Shown here piece after piece: positions 26,808 through 35,741 of a DNA stretch of 64,000 nt. Position numbers and translations under genes: made by a program. Source of the DNA: Nostoc sp. UHCC 0926 (GTDB lineage Bacteria > Cyanobacteriota > Cyanobacteriia > Cyanobacteriales > Nostocaceae). The notes beneath the pieces are model-generated. The model was not told the DNA's origin and ran no database searches. It saw only the letters and a list, made by a program, of their open reading frames with translations. The DNA is taken from NCBI RefSeq assembly GCF_028623165.1, contig NZ_CP117768.1:3100001-3164000 (forward strand), in the 5' to 3' direction. Each line of letters begins with the position of its first letter. The first letter of the stretch is position 1.

Positions 26808-28151
26808 TTAACTCCCTGTATACTGAATTCTATAAATCCGATTATTGGCTTCTTCTGTTAGTAGTAGACTGCCATCTGGCAACACGAGTAAACCTACAGG
26901 TCGTCCCCAAGTGGTAGGTACAGAAGGATTTAGCAAAAATCCTGTGAGAAAATCTTCGTAGTAGCCTTGCGATCGCCCTTTAGCATCGAAGGGAACAAAT
27001 ACAATTTTATAACCGGTGCCGCGATCGCGGTTCCAAGAACCACGAAAAGCAGCAAAAGCACCGTTGCGGTATTTTTTTGGAAACGTTTGACCATCATAAA
27101 ACTGCAAACCCAATGCTGCTGAGTGCGCCTGGAACAGCACATCTGGCGTTTGGGTACGGGCTGCTAAATCGGGGCGTTTACTTTTACCATCCGTTTTTTG
27201 ACGAGGATCAAGGTTGTTTGGCGTCAGATAGGCATAGGGCCAGCCGTAAAATTTCCCCTGTTGAACGCGTGTCAGATAGTCTGGAACCAAGTCATCACCG
27301 ATTCCATCCCGTTCGTTAACAGTGACGTAAAGTTGCTTAGTTATCGGGTGAAAGTCCAACCCCACAGGATTACGCAAGCCGGAAGCGAAAGTCTGCTGCT
27401 GGGAACCATCTAAATTCATCACCTGTATCGAAGCCCGTGGTAGGGGTTCTTCATCCACATTGGTTCCTGAACCAACTGAAACATATAATTTCTTGCCATC
27501 AGGCGAGACAACGACATTGCGCGTCCAATGGTTGTTATAACCTTTAGCAGGCAAGTCGGCGATTTTTTTTCCCTTATCTGTAATCTTGTTTTGACCTTGA
27601 GTATAGGGAAAACGCACCACAGCGTCTGTGTTTCCTAGAAAAAAGGAATTACCTGCAAAAGCCATCCCAAAGGGTCTATTGAGTCCGTTGTCCCTACTAG
27701 CAAAGGTTTCTCGAACATCGGCTACGCCGTCACCATTGCTGTCACGCAACAGACGAATCCGATTTTGCTCGGTTTCAGTCACTAGAACATCACCACTGGG
27801 GGTTAAAGCTAGCCAGCGTGGGGCATCTAGACCTTCGGCAAAGACGTTAACTGTAAAGCCTGGTGGCACGCGCAGCACCGGATTTTGCGGAATGGGCACA
27901 ACCTCAGGTCGCTTGGAGGCACTTTCTGTTGCGAAGGGTGCTGGTAAATTCTTCAGATTGATCCGGATGGGTGTGGGTGAAAGTGCTTCAGTTCGGACAA
28001 GATTTTTTGGCTGTGTAGGATTCTGTGTCAGTTGGGCAGAAGGTACAGATGCTTGCGGCGTGGGATTATCTAAGGAGGCGCGAGTCTGGTTACAGGCTAC
28101 TGCAAAGGTCAGTAAAAAAACTGGCAGCAAGAAACGCGCAGAGACTTTCAT
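26808..28151 (-). CDS. Sorbosone dehydrogenase-like beta-propeller lipoprotein
   Basis: Start taken at the ATG 28151 (447 aa), giving MKVSARFLLPVFLLTFAVAC, a lipoprotein signal with a lipid-acceptor Cys at 20. The mature part is a six-bladed PQQ-type propeller: VPPGFTVNVFAEGLDAPRW, DVLVTETEQNRIRLL, ASGLRNPVGLDFHP, and near the end PVGLLVLPDGSLLLTEEANN. Members are called L-sorbosone or PQQ-dependent sugar dehydrogenases, but cyanobacterial substrates are not known. It is likely anchored in the outer membrane or facing the periplasm. The gene stands alone. Confidence 0.88.
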   Translation of the reverse strand: MKVSARFLLPVFLLTFAVACNQTRASLDNPTPQASVPSAQLTQNPTQPKNLVRTEALSPTPIRINLKNLPAPFATESASKRPEVVPIPQNPVLRVPPGFTVNVFAEGLDAPRWLALTPSGDVLVTETEQNRIRLLRDSNGDGVADVRETFASRDNGLNRPFGMAFAGNSFFLGNTDAVVRFPYTQGQNKITDKGKKIADLPAKGYNNHWTRNVVVSPDGKKLYVSVGSGTNVDEEPLPRASIQVMNLDGSQQQTFASGLRNPVGLDFHPITKQLYVTVNERDGIGDDLVPDYLTRVQQGKFYGWPYAYLTPNNLDPRQKTDGKSKRPDLAARTQTPDVLFQAHSAALGLQFYDGQTFPKKYRNGAFAAFRGSWNRDRGTGYKIVFVPFDAKGRSQGYYEDFLTGFLLNPSVPTTWGRPVGLLVLPDGSLLLTEEANNRIYRIQYTGS

Positions 28152-28269
28152 GATTGCAGATACTATATACAATTTTCCTACTTTAGACTTGATGCTTAAT
28201 AATTGTCGCCATTCTAAAGTCCGATTTTTCTTAGTTAGTCAACTTACGCAAAAATCGCCAAAAAGCTTA

Positions 28270-28385
28270 ACTTAGCGTAGACACGTAGTGGCTTGCCGCA
28301 GGCTACCGCCATCTCTGCGAGAGGCTTTTGCCAACGCGTAGCGTCTCGTAGAGAAGAGCGCGAAGAATCGTAGAGGGTGCGTAAG
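28270..28385. repeat. Dispersed GCGTAGCGTCTC-type repeat
   Basis: The gap between the two leftward genes carries GTAGTGGCTTGCCGCAGGCT, CTCTGCGAGAGGC and GCGTAGCGTCTCGTAGAGAAG, small palindromes of a kind that recurs at about 428-465, 43370-43520 and 48690-48735. No coding capacity is visible. Confidence 0.55.
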
Positions 28386-28404
28386 TCCTAAACTTGCCTC
28401 TTTA

Positions 28405-31197
28405 CTAAGGACGCAACTGCACCCGCCGTTCCCCATAGCGTAATAGCCTTTCTATAGTTACAAGCCGATTTTCCCAAACTTTGACTTGATAGGAATTTGA
28501 CTTAAGCTCTTGACTCATCAATACCCGAAATTGAGACTGGAAGCGAGTTAGAGAGGCTCTCGCCACTACTAACTTACTAGGAGAAGGGGAAACGGCAAGC
28601 TGATTTAAAGCACTGCGTAAAACTTCTGCCTGGTTGTTAAAATCTGATATTGTCTGAGCAGTCCTTTGTAGTTGGTGATTTTGGAAAACAAATTTCCATT
28701 CCCGTTGCAGCGCGGTGTAACGGATGGCGGCAGTTTGAAAAGGCTGGCGGTGAGGAATCGGTTCACTTGTTGTAGATTGAACCTTACCTTGGGTGCTAAT
28801 AAAGAGTTTTTCTAGCTCGTTGTTAAAATTCTCTGCGGCAAAAAGTGCATAACCACTAACTGGCAAGTCCCTTACCAACTGGAGTTGATCGAATGCTCCA
28901 ATTGTTGGCAAAGAAAGTAAGCGAATTCCCGGCACTAATAATGTAGCTCCCAATTGTTTAGAGGCGATCCAGGGTTGGGCTAGTCGTTGGAAGCGCGAAG
29001 TATCCAGAGCATAAGTCATCGGAACGATTAAATCTACATCTCCCCGCCTTGCCCAAATTTCCCAGTTTTGTTGAATTTTCTGTATCCGCTCTAGTTGTGG
29101 CAGAGGAAATACTGCAACCGACAAAATCAAATTCGGTCGTTTTTGTCGCAACTGCTGTGAAACTTGGGCAACAAAGCTATCAACTTGCTCGGTGCGAAAT
29201 GTCGTCCACTTTTGCCACAAGTCTGGTTGGCTGGGGGAAATATTTATCGGATCTACACCAGTAAGTTGCTGAAACTGCGCTCTTGCAGCTTTGCCATAGC
29301 CGTAGGTTCGACCTGCTGATGGGTCTTGAAAGGGGTAGCGAATGTAGTCTAGCTGTAGACCATCCACGTCATAGCGAGTAACGATTTCCTCGTACAGCTT
29401 GAGTAAGTACTGCCGCACTTCGGGGTTGGCTGGGTCAAAGAATGGCTTAGTCTGACCAACGGGAATCATGTTGCCAAGATTATCGTAGTTTGCCCAATCG
29501 GGATGAGCCGCCAGTACTGGTCCTGGATAATCAAGATTAACGTTGATAATCTGATTATGGCGTTGATTACCAGCAGCAAAAGTCCAAACCCAAGCGTGTA
29601 ATTCCATGTCTCGCTCATGGGCTAATTTCACCGCATCTGCTAGTGGGTCCCATCCACGAATTAATGGGTTTTGCTCTTTTGCCACTTGACTGGGATAAAT
29701 GGTATAGCCAGCATTAACAGTTTCAAAGAAAACGGTATTAATCCCAGCTTGGGCTAGGCGATCAAAAATCTGGGCTAGTCCCGCCTTGCTACCAGCACGG
29801 ACAATCGTCCCCCGATCTAACCAAACTGCTCTGATTTCTGGTTGAGCCAGCCTTTGATCAACGGGAAACTGCTGCCACAAAATCGTCCTTGCTACCAACC
29901 ACTGCTGACGAGCTAGAGCGTAGTTTTTTTGGGCAATCAATTGGGGTAAGTTTTTGGCAATTACCCTTACCTGTACCAAGGCTTGGTCTTTACTTATGCC
30001 TAGTCCTCCCAATTTAGTTGACGCCAATTGTGTCGGCTGCTGCTTGACAGATTGGGGGGTATAGGTATCCAGATGCCTAGAGGACTGCTTGTCGTCAGAT
30101 ATTGCAACACTTTCATTAGCTGCATCAGCTGACACCGCTAAATTAGCGCTTTCCACCCGACCAATTAGATTTTCTAGCTCTTGTTGGAGAGCGATCGCTT
30201 CATTGTTGTCAATCGGCTCATTGGAGTTAGGTGCAACATCTAGACGCACCGCTTGTTCCAACTGATCAATAGCCTCAGAATTTGGGGGTTTGACTGTAGT
30301 CAGCGCTCTAGGTATGGGAGCAGTGGCAGTTTTAGGAGGAGTGGGAGATGACGGAGATGAACTGCCCCCCTGCGCCCCTGCCCCTCTGCCCCCTTGCTCC
30401 CTTGGCACAGCCGCCACCGTTGTAGAACAGTTTTGGGAACCTCCTGCTATTTTTTTCATGCGATTTGATGGTGGTAGCGCTGTCAAATAGTGATTGAGAG
30501 CAGCTTTTAACCAGGCATTATCTAAGTCAGCTGCTGAGGCTGCATCTGTTCCCCAGCGCCAGCCCAAAAGGGTGGAACGCTCAGTTGTCACTACAGCAGC
30601 AGGATTATCTTTGGAATTCCAAACAGCAGCAGATTCAGTCCCCATATCATTAGGAATTACAACGCCGCCGCGGACTTTGCCAAAGAGTTGAGTTTGATTT
30701 GCCCATTCAGAGATATTGGTTTTTGTGGGTTTGATCTGTTCTGTGTCACTGAGGCTGAATCCCCAATAACCTCCCAAAAGCGATCGCAATAACTGCCGCA
30801 CTCCTGGCGCTGATAGACTACCTACGGGGCCACTGGCAATCAAGCGCCCTCCTTTACTCATCCATTCTTCGAGAGCGATCGCTTGGGTTGGTGTTAATGT
30901 CTCAACATTTGGCAAAAATAATACCCGGCGATCGCCCCAATCTGCCACACTCTTGACATCAGTTAAGGGAATTACACAATATTTCACCCCTATTGCCTGT
31001 AAGCGGTCAGTTATCCCTGTCCATTGATTTGCATTTTCTTGGCTATGGACTACGCTCAATACAGGTTCTTCAGTCGCCGCCGTTACTGGCAAAATACTAA
31101 AACTATTTAAGATTAAAATATTAAAAATTAAAATGAAGAATCCGGCTTTTTTTATTTGTAAATTAGCCTTTTCATGATACTTTTCCTGATTCTTCAC
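28405..31197 (-). CDS. Exported GH10-like (DUF187) glycoside hydrolase
   Basis: A 930-aa protein with a Sec signal peptide (helix AGFFILIFNILILNSFSIL, cleavage near residue 41). Residues about 45-250 form a glutamine-amidotransferase-like fold. Residues about 435-770 are a GHL10/DUF187 TIM barrel with AVWLDRGTIVRAG, INTVFFETVNAGYTIYPS, DGLQLDYIRYPF and VPMTYALDTSRF. The C-terminal 160 residues look helical. It probably acts on envelope or sheath polysaccharide. A 30-residue low-complexity stretch (GGRGAGAQGGSSSPSSPTPP, about 265-290) is encoded by a G/C-biased intergenic-type repeat (about 30334-30412). Confidence 0.88.
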   Translation of the reverse strand: MKNQEKYHEKANLQIKKAGFFILIFNILILNSFSILPVTAATEEPVLSVVHSQENANQWTGITDRLQAIGVKYCVIPLTDVKSVADWGDRRVLFLPNVETLTPTQAIALEEWMSKGGRLIASGPVGSLSAPGVRQLLRSLLGGYWGFSLSDTEQIKPTKTNISEWANQTQLFGKVRGGVVIPNDMGTESAAVWNSKDNPAAVVTTERSTLLGWRWGTDAASAADLDNAWLKAALNHYLTALPPSNRMKKIAGGSQNCSTTVAAVPREQGGRGAGAQGGSSSPSSPTPPKTATAPIPRALTTVKPPNSEAIDQLEQAVRLDVAPNSNEPIDNNEAIALQQELENLIGRVESANLAVSADAANESVAISDDKQSSRHLDTYTPQSVKQQPTQLASTKLGGLGISKDQALVQVRVIAKNLPQLIAQKNYALARQQWLVARTILWQQFPVDQRLAQPEIRAVWLDRGTIVRAGSKAGLAQIFDRLAQAGINTVFFETVNAGYTIYPSQVAKEQNPLIRGWDPLADAVKLAHERDMELHAWVWTFAAGNQRHNQIINVNLDYPGPVLAAHPDWANYDNLGNMIPVGQTKPFFDPANPEVRQYLLKLYEEIVTRYDVDGLQLDYIRYPFQDPSAGRTYGYGKAARAQFQQLTGVDPINISPSQPDLWQKWTTFRTEQVDSFVAQVSQQLRQKRPNLILSVAVFPLPQLERIQKIQQNWEIWARRGDVDLIVPMTYALDTSRFQRLAQPWIASKQLGATLLVPGIRLLSLPTIGAFDQLQLVRDLPVSGYALFAAENFNNELEKLFISTQGKVQSTTSEPIPHRQPFQTAAIRYTALQREWKFVFQNHQLQRTAQTISDFNNQAEVLRSALNQLAVSPSPSKLVVARASLTRFQSQFRVLMSQELKSNSYQVKVWENRLVTIERLLRYGERRVQLRP

Positions 31198-31294
31198 TAC
31201 TGACTCCTGAATGGATTAGTTATTAGGCATTACTTCTTATTTATCATCCAGCATAACAAGAAATTACCTCCGAAAAACAACTGAACTTTGATAA

Positions 31295-32635
31295 CTAAAG
31301 CTGAACAGAATTAAAAATACATGTTTTAATTAAATCTTCAACTCCTGCTACTGGAAAAATTTTTGTATTTAGTTGTCCAGCTAATTCCTCAATACTCATA
31401 TCATCTAAAAACACTAATTCACCATTTTTTAACATGATATTCGGTAGCAAAATACCATCACCTAAATCTTGCCCTTCTAAATTTAAAAGCAAATCATGAC
31501 CAGTTAGTAATCCGGTTACACTGATAGTTTGTCCCCAATAATCACTACATAAAGCACGCATATTGACTTCTAAACCTTCAACAAAATTTAAGCGTTTCAA
31601 AATGGGTTGAAATGCTTTTTCTACGGCGTTGCCCACTACCCAAGTGAATTTTCTTTGAGGATATACTTTTGGCGGAAGTAATTCTGCTGCAACGGTGGCA
31701 AATTGCTTGAGAAATAATTGAATCGAACCAACTCCGTTATCAATTTGGGGATATTCTTCATATTCAGATTCGCTGGGTAATTCTTCACCTGCAATCAAAA
31801 ACCACTCATCGGCTAACCAAACAACGCTGGAGGCGAATTGTTGGCGAAATTGTCGCGAGAGGATTTGCACTTGGGAAATCACTTCTTTTGCTTTTTCCTT
31901 AGTTACGGGTGTGAGTTCGTCTTCTGAAGGTCGAAACCGTGTCAACCCAACTGGCACAACTGCCACCGATGCCACCGCAGGCACTTCACCAGTATGAAAG
32001 GACGTTAAATCTTTGAGAGTTTGTTCCAGATGTTTGCCATCATTTATACCAGGACAAACAACCACTTGAGCATGAATTTGTAGTCGCCTTTTTTGGAACC
32101 ACTTGAGTTGTTGCAAGATTTGTCCCGCACGCGGATTTTTTAGCAGTCGAATTCTGACTTCAGCCTCCGTCGCATGAACAGAAACATACAACGGAGACAA
32201 GCGCATTTGCTCAATCCGCTGCCATTCTCTTTCTGGCAAATTGGTTAAGGTAAGATAAGAGCCGTACAAAAAGCTCAGACGGTAATCATCGTCTTTCAAG
32301 TACAAGCTGGTGCGCTTACCTGGTGGTTGTTGGTCGATAAAGCAAAATGGACAGCGATTATTGCACTGAATTAAGCCATCAAATAGGGCAGTTTCAAATT
32401 CTAACCCCAAGTCTTGGTCGTAATCTTTTTCGATTTCCAGGCTATGAGTTTTACCTGTAGCATCTAAAACTTCTAATTCCAAAACTTCATCAGCACACAA
32501 AAACTGATAATCAATTAAATCGCGGGGACGTGTACCATTGATTGCAACGATCGCATCCCCAGCCTCAAAGCCAATCTCTGCGGCTATTGAGTCTGGTAGA
32601 ACCTTGGTAATTCGGGCAGGATGAATTGTAGTCAT
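31295..32635 (-). CDS. Radical SAM/PDZ protein (cyanobacterial TIGR03279 type)
   Basis: Start at the ATG 32635 (446 aa). An N-terminal PDZ-like part (ITKVLPDSIAAEIGFEAGD, 6-24) is followed by a cluster-binding CNNRCPFCFIDQQPPGKR (near 90) and a DUF512 C-terminal domain. The family is a conserved cyanobacterial FeS oxidoreductase of unknown substrate; non-cyanobacterial DUF512 proteins are likewise uncharacterised. It contains LYVSVHATEAEVR, a typical radical SAM barrel strand. A start 16 codons upstream would add sequence derived from an intergenic repeat. Confidence 0.9.
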   Translation of the reverse strand: MTTIHPARITKVLPDSIAAEIGFEAGDAIVAINGTRPRDLIDYQFLCADEVLELEVLDATGKTHSLEIEKDYDQDLGLEFETALFDGLIQCNNRCPFCFIDQQPPGKRTSLYLKDDDYRLSFLYGSYLTLTNLPEREWQRIEQMRLSPLYVSVHATEAEVRIRLLKNPRAGQILQQLKWFQKRRLQIHAQVVVCPGINDGKHLEQTLKDLTSFHTGEVPAVASVAVVPVGLTRFRPSEDELTPVTKEKAKEVISQVQILSRQFRQQFASSVVWLADEWFLIAGEELPSESEYEEYPQIDNGVGSIQLFLKQFATVAAELLPPKVYPQRKFTWVVGNAVEKAFQPILKRLNFVEGLEVNMRALCSDYWGQTISVTGLLTGHDLLLNLEGQDLGDGILLPNIMLKNGELVFLDDMSIEELAGQLNTKIFPVAGVEDLIKTCIFNSVQL

Positions 32636-32789
32636 AGGGCATGGGGCATTGAGCATGGAGGAGCCACTACGATCTTCTCCCAAAGGGAGAGGCTAGCGCC
32701 AAGGGGTCTTTCCAAGTCGAGCAAGTGGCGTCATTGGGCATTCATCGTCTGGTTTGGAGAAATCACAAATGATAAATGACCAATGAGTA

Positions 32790-33707
32790 TTAACTATTTT
32801 TCAACAATCCAGCCGCGATCGCACTGAGGATTACCGATCCAAATGCCAAACGATACCAGACAAATATCCATGTGTTCTTAGTTTGAAGATATCGCAACAA
32901 CCAGGCGATCGAGAAATAAGAAAATGCAAACGCTGATAATGTCCCTACTCCCACCACTAGCAAGTCAATTTTGCCCAGTGCTTCTTTAAAAAATTCATAT
33001 AAGGTGGCAATAGTCAGCGTGGGAATTCCTAAGAGAAAAGAAAATCTTGCTGCTGTCTGCCTCTCCAGCCCCAGAAATAAGGCGGTTGTTAAAGTTGAGC
33101 CAGAACGAGACGCACCCGGTACTAAAGCCAGCATCTGACCTAATCCGATCAGCAGTCCATCTAGAATGGTTATGTCTTTAAAATCTCGCTTGCGACTGCC
33201 TAATTTTTCAGATGCACCTAGTAACAGTGCCATCACAATAGAAGCCACAGCTATGGTAGTCATGCTGTTAATCCCCGAATTTTCATTATTTAGTGCCTTC
33301 TTCAGCAGAAATCCCCCGACTAGAGCAGGCAAGGTTCCTATTGCTATTCCTACTAATAATTTCCATTCTTCTCGCTGCCAGTCTTTTTCTTGAAAAGCCG
33401 CCCAGCCTCCACTTAAAACTTGAGCAATAATTAATCGAAAATAGATTAAGACGGCAATCACACTGCCAAATTGAATTGTCGCTAGAAAAGCTTTCGACCC
33501 CAATTCTTCCCAGTGGAACGCCTTGGTGAACACTTGTAGATGAGCAGTACTGCTAATGGGCAGAAATTCTGTGATCCCTTGTACAATCCCCAGGATAAAT
33601 GCCTCAAGCAGTTGCTGTATCAAGTTCACTTCAGTTGCCGACCCTCCCACCTGTAACAGTTGCGAGAAGAGTAAATTCATCCCGCCCACTTCTAAGATTG
33701 TCACCAT
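32790..33707 (-). CDS. uppP: Undecaprenyl-diphosphatase
   Basis: A 305-aa polytopic membrane enzyme with both conserved blocks of the UppP/BacA family: GITEFLPISSTAHLQ (about 42-56), with the catalytic Glu and Ser, and PGASRSGSTLTTALFLG (about 197-213) with the catalytic Arg. It dephosphorylates undecaprenyl pyrophosphate so that the lipid carrier can be reused for peptidoglycan and polysaccharide assembly. It is slightly longer than E. coli UppP at the N-terminus; an internal start near MNLLFS is possible. Confidence 0.93.
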   Translation of the reverse strand: MVTILEVGGMNLLFSQLLQVGGSATEVNLIQQLLEAFILGIVQGITEFLPISSTAHLQVFTKAFHWEELGSKAFLATIQFGSVIAVLIYFRLIIAQVLSGGWAAFQEKDWQREEWKLLVGIAIGTLPALVGGFLLKKALNNENSGINSMTTIAVASIVMALLLGASEKLGSRKRDFKDITILDGLLIGLGQMLALVPGASRSGSTLTTALFLGLERQTAARFSFLLGIPTLTIATLYEFFKEALGKIDLLVVGVGTLSAFAFSYFSIAWLLRYLQTKNTWIFVWYRLAFGSVILSAIAAGLLKNS

Positions 33708-33816
33708 TAACTAGACTCCTAAAATGGATGCGTACTTTTACGAATTATCCAACTTTACGTTGTTGTACTCAGTTTTTCCGGGTGACATCGAACCTTGATA
33801 AAATTTAGATCCAATC

Positions 33817-33842
33817 AAAATCCCCCCTATGGGGATTTTTTA
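33817..33842 (+). terminator. Intrinsic-terminator-like hairpin before the DUF3120 gene
   Basis: AAAATCCCC pairs with GGGGATTTT around CCCTAT-like bases, and a run of T follows. It reads as a terminator on the plus strand, yet no plus-strand gene ends upstream; it lies 50 bp before the DUF3120 start. It may cap a short leader RNA or attenuate the downstream gene. A second small palindrome, ATCTTAAGTAAGAT, lies at 33851-33864. Confidence 0.6.
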
Positions 33843-33891
33843 GATGTGATATCTTAAGTAAGATAAAGTTTAGTAACAAATATTAAAAACT

Positions 33892-34668
33892 TTGATAAAT
33901 AATACACTGTCCTCCTACACTGCTTCTACCCCTATTGATACCGACTTGGATTTAGCTGATCTTGGGCAGAAGGGGATCAGGGAATTGGAATCTACACTCT
34001 CATTTTCTCCCTCTCTCCCCTTATCTATTTCTGCCCGACAAACTTGGTTAGTGTTTGCGGCGGCGGTGTTTTTGGTAACAGTACCAGTATTTGTAGAAGC
34101 GCCTATAGTGCGATCGCTACCAAGTCTAAGTTTAGCGCTGACAGCATTTTGGGTGTGGCTAAGTTTTACCTTAATGTCACGGACTGCAACTTACGTATGG
34201 GGAGATTTGCTCTTAGGATTTAGCTGGAGTTGGTTAGCAGGAGCGATTTACTGGGGCTGGTTACGTTGGGAACCTTTATGGCATCTGCCAGTAGAATCTA
34301 TAGGCTTACCGCTTGCTTGCTGGTGTCTGGCGAAGAATTGGGGTAAGGTGGGTAGCTGGTTTTATTTAGGTTCTTTACTCGGTACAGTTTTAACAGATGT
34401 ATATTTTTATCTAGCAGACTTGATGCCCTATTGGCGGCAAATCATGAGAGTAGATGCAGATGGCGCACCACAAATTTTACAAAATGCCCTAATGCAAGTA
34501 CAAACACCTTGGGGACAAACTTGGGCAATAATTCTTGCCTTAGTGCTGTTAACAGTCGGAATTTTACCTTTAGGTCGAAATCAAAGACACTGGTATGCCT
34601 TTAGTGGCGCAGTTTTAAGCACAATTTTGGTAGACAGCCTATTTTTGTTAGCTGCGATCGCAGCCTAA
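33892..34668 (+). CDS. DUF3120 membrane protein
   Basis: From a TTG at 33892 (258 aa; no ATG or GTG near) the first 45 residues are polar. About seven hydrophobic segments follow, including SARQTWLVFAAAVFLVTVPV, LTAFWVWLSFTLM and a WGDLLLGFSWSWLAGAIYWG block typical of the cyanobacterial family DUF3120. The function is unknown. The family is largely limited to cyanobacteria and chloroplast-related lineages. A start further into the sequence is possible, because the N-terminal region is not conserved in my recollection. Confidence 0.8.
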   Translation: MINNTLSSYTASTPIDTDLDLADLGQKGIRELESTLSFSPSLPLSISARQTWLVFAAAVFLVTVPVFVEAPIVRSLPSLSLALTAFWVWLSFTLMSRTATYVWGDLLLGFSWSWLAGAIYWGWLRWEPLWHLPVESIGLPLACWCLAKNWGKVGSWFYLGSLLGTVLTDVYFYLADLMPYWRQIMRVDADGAPQILQNALMQVQTPWGQTWAIILALVLLTVGILPLGRNQRHWYAFSGAVLSTILVDSLFLLAAIAA

Positions 34669-34689
34669 ATATTCAAAAATTGGGTAATA

Positions 34690-34900
34690 TAAAAACCGAA
34701 ACTTTTTCCAGCCCAGTCTACGGTACATCAAGAATGATGCTGTAGATGATTGATTAGTTAAGAAATATTACATAACCACCCATCAGCATCAAGTCTTCTT
34801 GCTAGGGTTTTCGGTATTAGATATCGCCCGGTTTCATGTCTGCTTGGGAGGTAGAATCAGCCACCCCGAAAAGATTTCGTCTAGCTGGGAATGCTACCAG
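34690..34900 (+). ncRNA. Candidate structured RNA upstream of psbU
   Basis: In the gene-free 34669-35166 gap several nested pairings appear: ACCGAAAC (near 34694) with GTTTTCGGT (near 34807); TGATGCTG (near 34736) with CAGCATCA (near 34785); GGTAG (34850-34854) with CTACC (34894-34898) enclosing ATCAGC/GCTGGGAAT and an inner CGAAA-AGA-TTTCG stem (34867-34879). I do not recognise a known RNA family. Beyond about 34990 the gap holds the presumed psbU promoter region and GACTAATGACTAATGAC repeats. Confidence 0.35.
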
Positions 34901-35166
34901 GATCATGGATGGAACGCTATTGCAGCTATGCAGGCACTCTTACCACTATGAAAATTTTTGGCAAAAGTACAGTCAAACCCAGTAACGGCAAATATTGTGG
35001 ATATTAATCCGCTGTATATTAGTTTCTGATGACTGCTGTGTTGATTAAGCTATCAGGTTTTGTCCAAAGTCCAATTGTCTTTAGCGCTCTGACTAATGAC
35101 TAATGACTGCTGACGGTTGTTAGCTTAAAACTTTTATTTCTGTTTGATGGAAAGAGGTAGAAAATC

Positions 35167-35595
35167 GTGAAAGGATTGGTGCGTTTATTAACAGTGTTTA
35201 GTTTGTTACTTAGTTGCTGGGGATGGTTGGGAACAACTCAAATAGCCCAGGCTGCTAGTTTCAACAGTTTTGCTTTTCCTCAAGTCCCAATTCTGGCAAT
35301 TCAGCGGCAGAATCGGGCAGACGCGAAGCTAGGAACGGAATTTGGTAAAAAAATTGATTTAAATAATACCAACGTCCGAGCTTTTCAACAGTATCCAGGG
35401 CTTTATCCCACCCTGGCTAAGAAAATCATCACAAATGCTCCCTACCAAAAAGTAGAGGATGTATTGGATCTTCCAGGATTGAGCGATCGCCAAAAAGAAA
35501 CCCTGCAAGCTAACTTCGATAAATTCACCGTGACAGAACTAGAGCCTGCCTTCAACGAGGGAGACGATCGCTTTAACAACGGCATCTACAGATAA
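35167..35595 (+). CDS. psbU: Photosystem II 12 kDa extrinsic protein PsbU
   Basis: From a GTG at 35167, with AAAGAGGTAG before it, the 142-aa precursor has a thylakoid-lumen signal peptide ending AQA (about residue 29). The mature part carries helix-hairpin-helix sequence: [19 protein letters not shown] and [18 protein letters not shown]. PsbU sits on the lumenal side of cyanobacterial photosystem II and stabilises the oxygen-evolving Mn cluster together with PsbO and PsbV. The length matches the family. Confidence 0.95.
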   Translation: MKGLVRLLTVFSLLLSCWGWLGTTQIAQAASFNSFAFPQVPILAIQRQNRADAKLGTEFGKKIDLNNTNVRAFQQYPGLYPTLAKKIITNAPYQKVEDVLDLPGLSDRQKETLQANFDKFTVTELEPAFNEGDDRFNNGIYR

Positions 35596-35627
35596 CTGCA
35601 CGTTGCAGTTAATCTAGCAAATAGCAG

Positions 35628-35652
35628 CCCACTCCTGATTCTAGGGAGTGGG
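35628..35652 (+). terminator. Hairpin after psbU
   Basis: CCCACTCC and GGAGTGGG pair around a 9-base loop, 32 bp after the psbU stop. No T-run follows. A tract of GTTAGGA and CTCCTCA heptamer units (about 35665-35725) follows and can itself fold back, ending just before nadB. Confidence 0.6.
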
Positions 35653-35741
35653 ATCCGATTACGAGTTAGGAGTTAGGAGTTAAAAATTCTCAACTCCTCA
35701 CTCCTCACTCCTCACTCCTCACTTCTAACTCCCCCATTACC

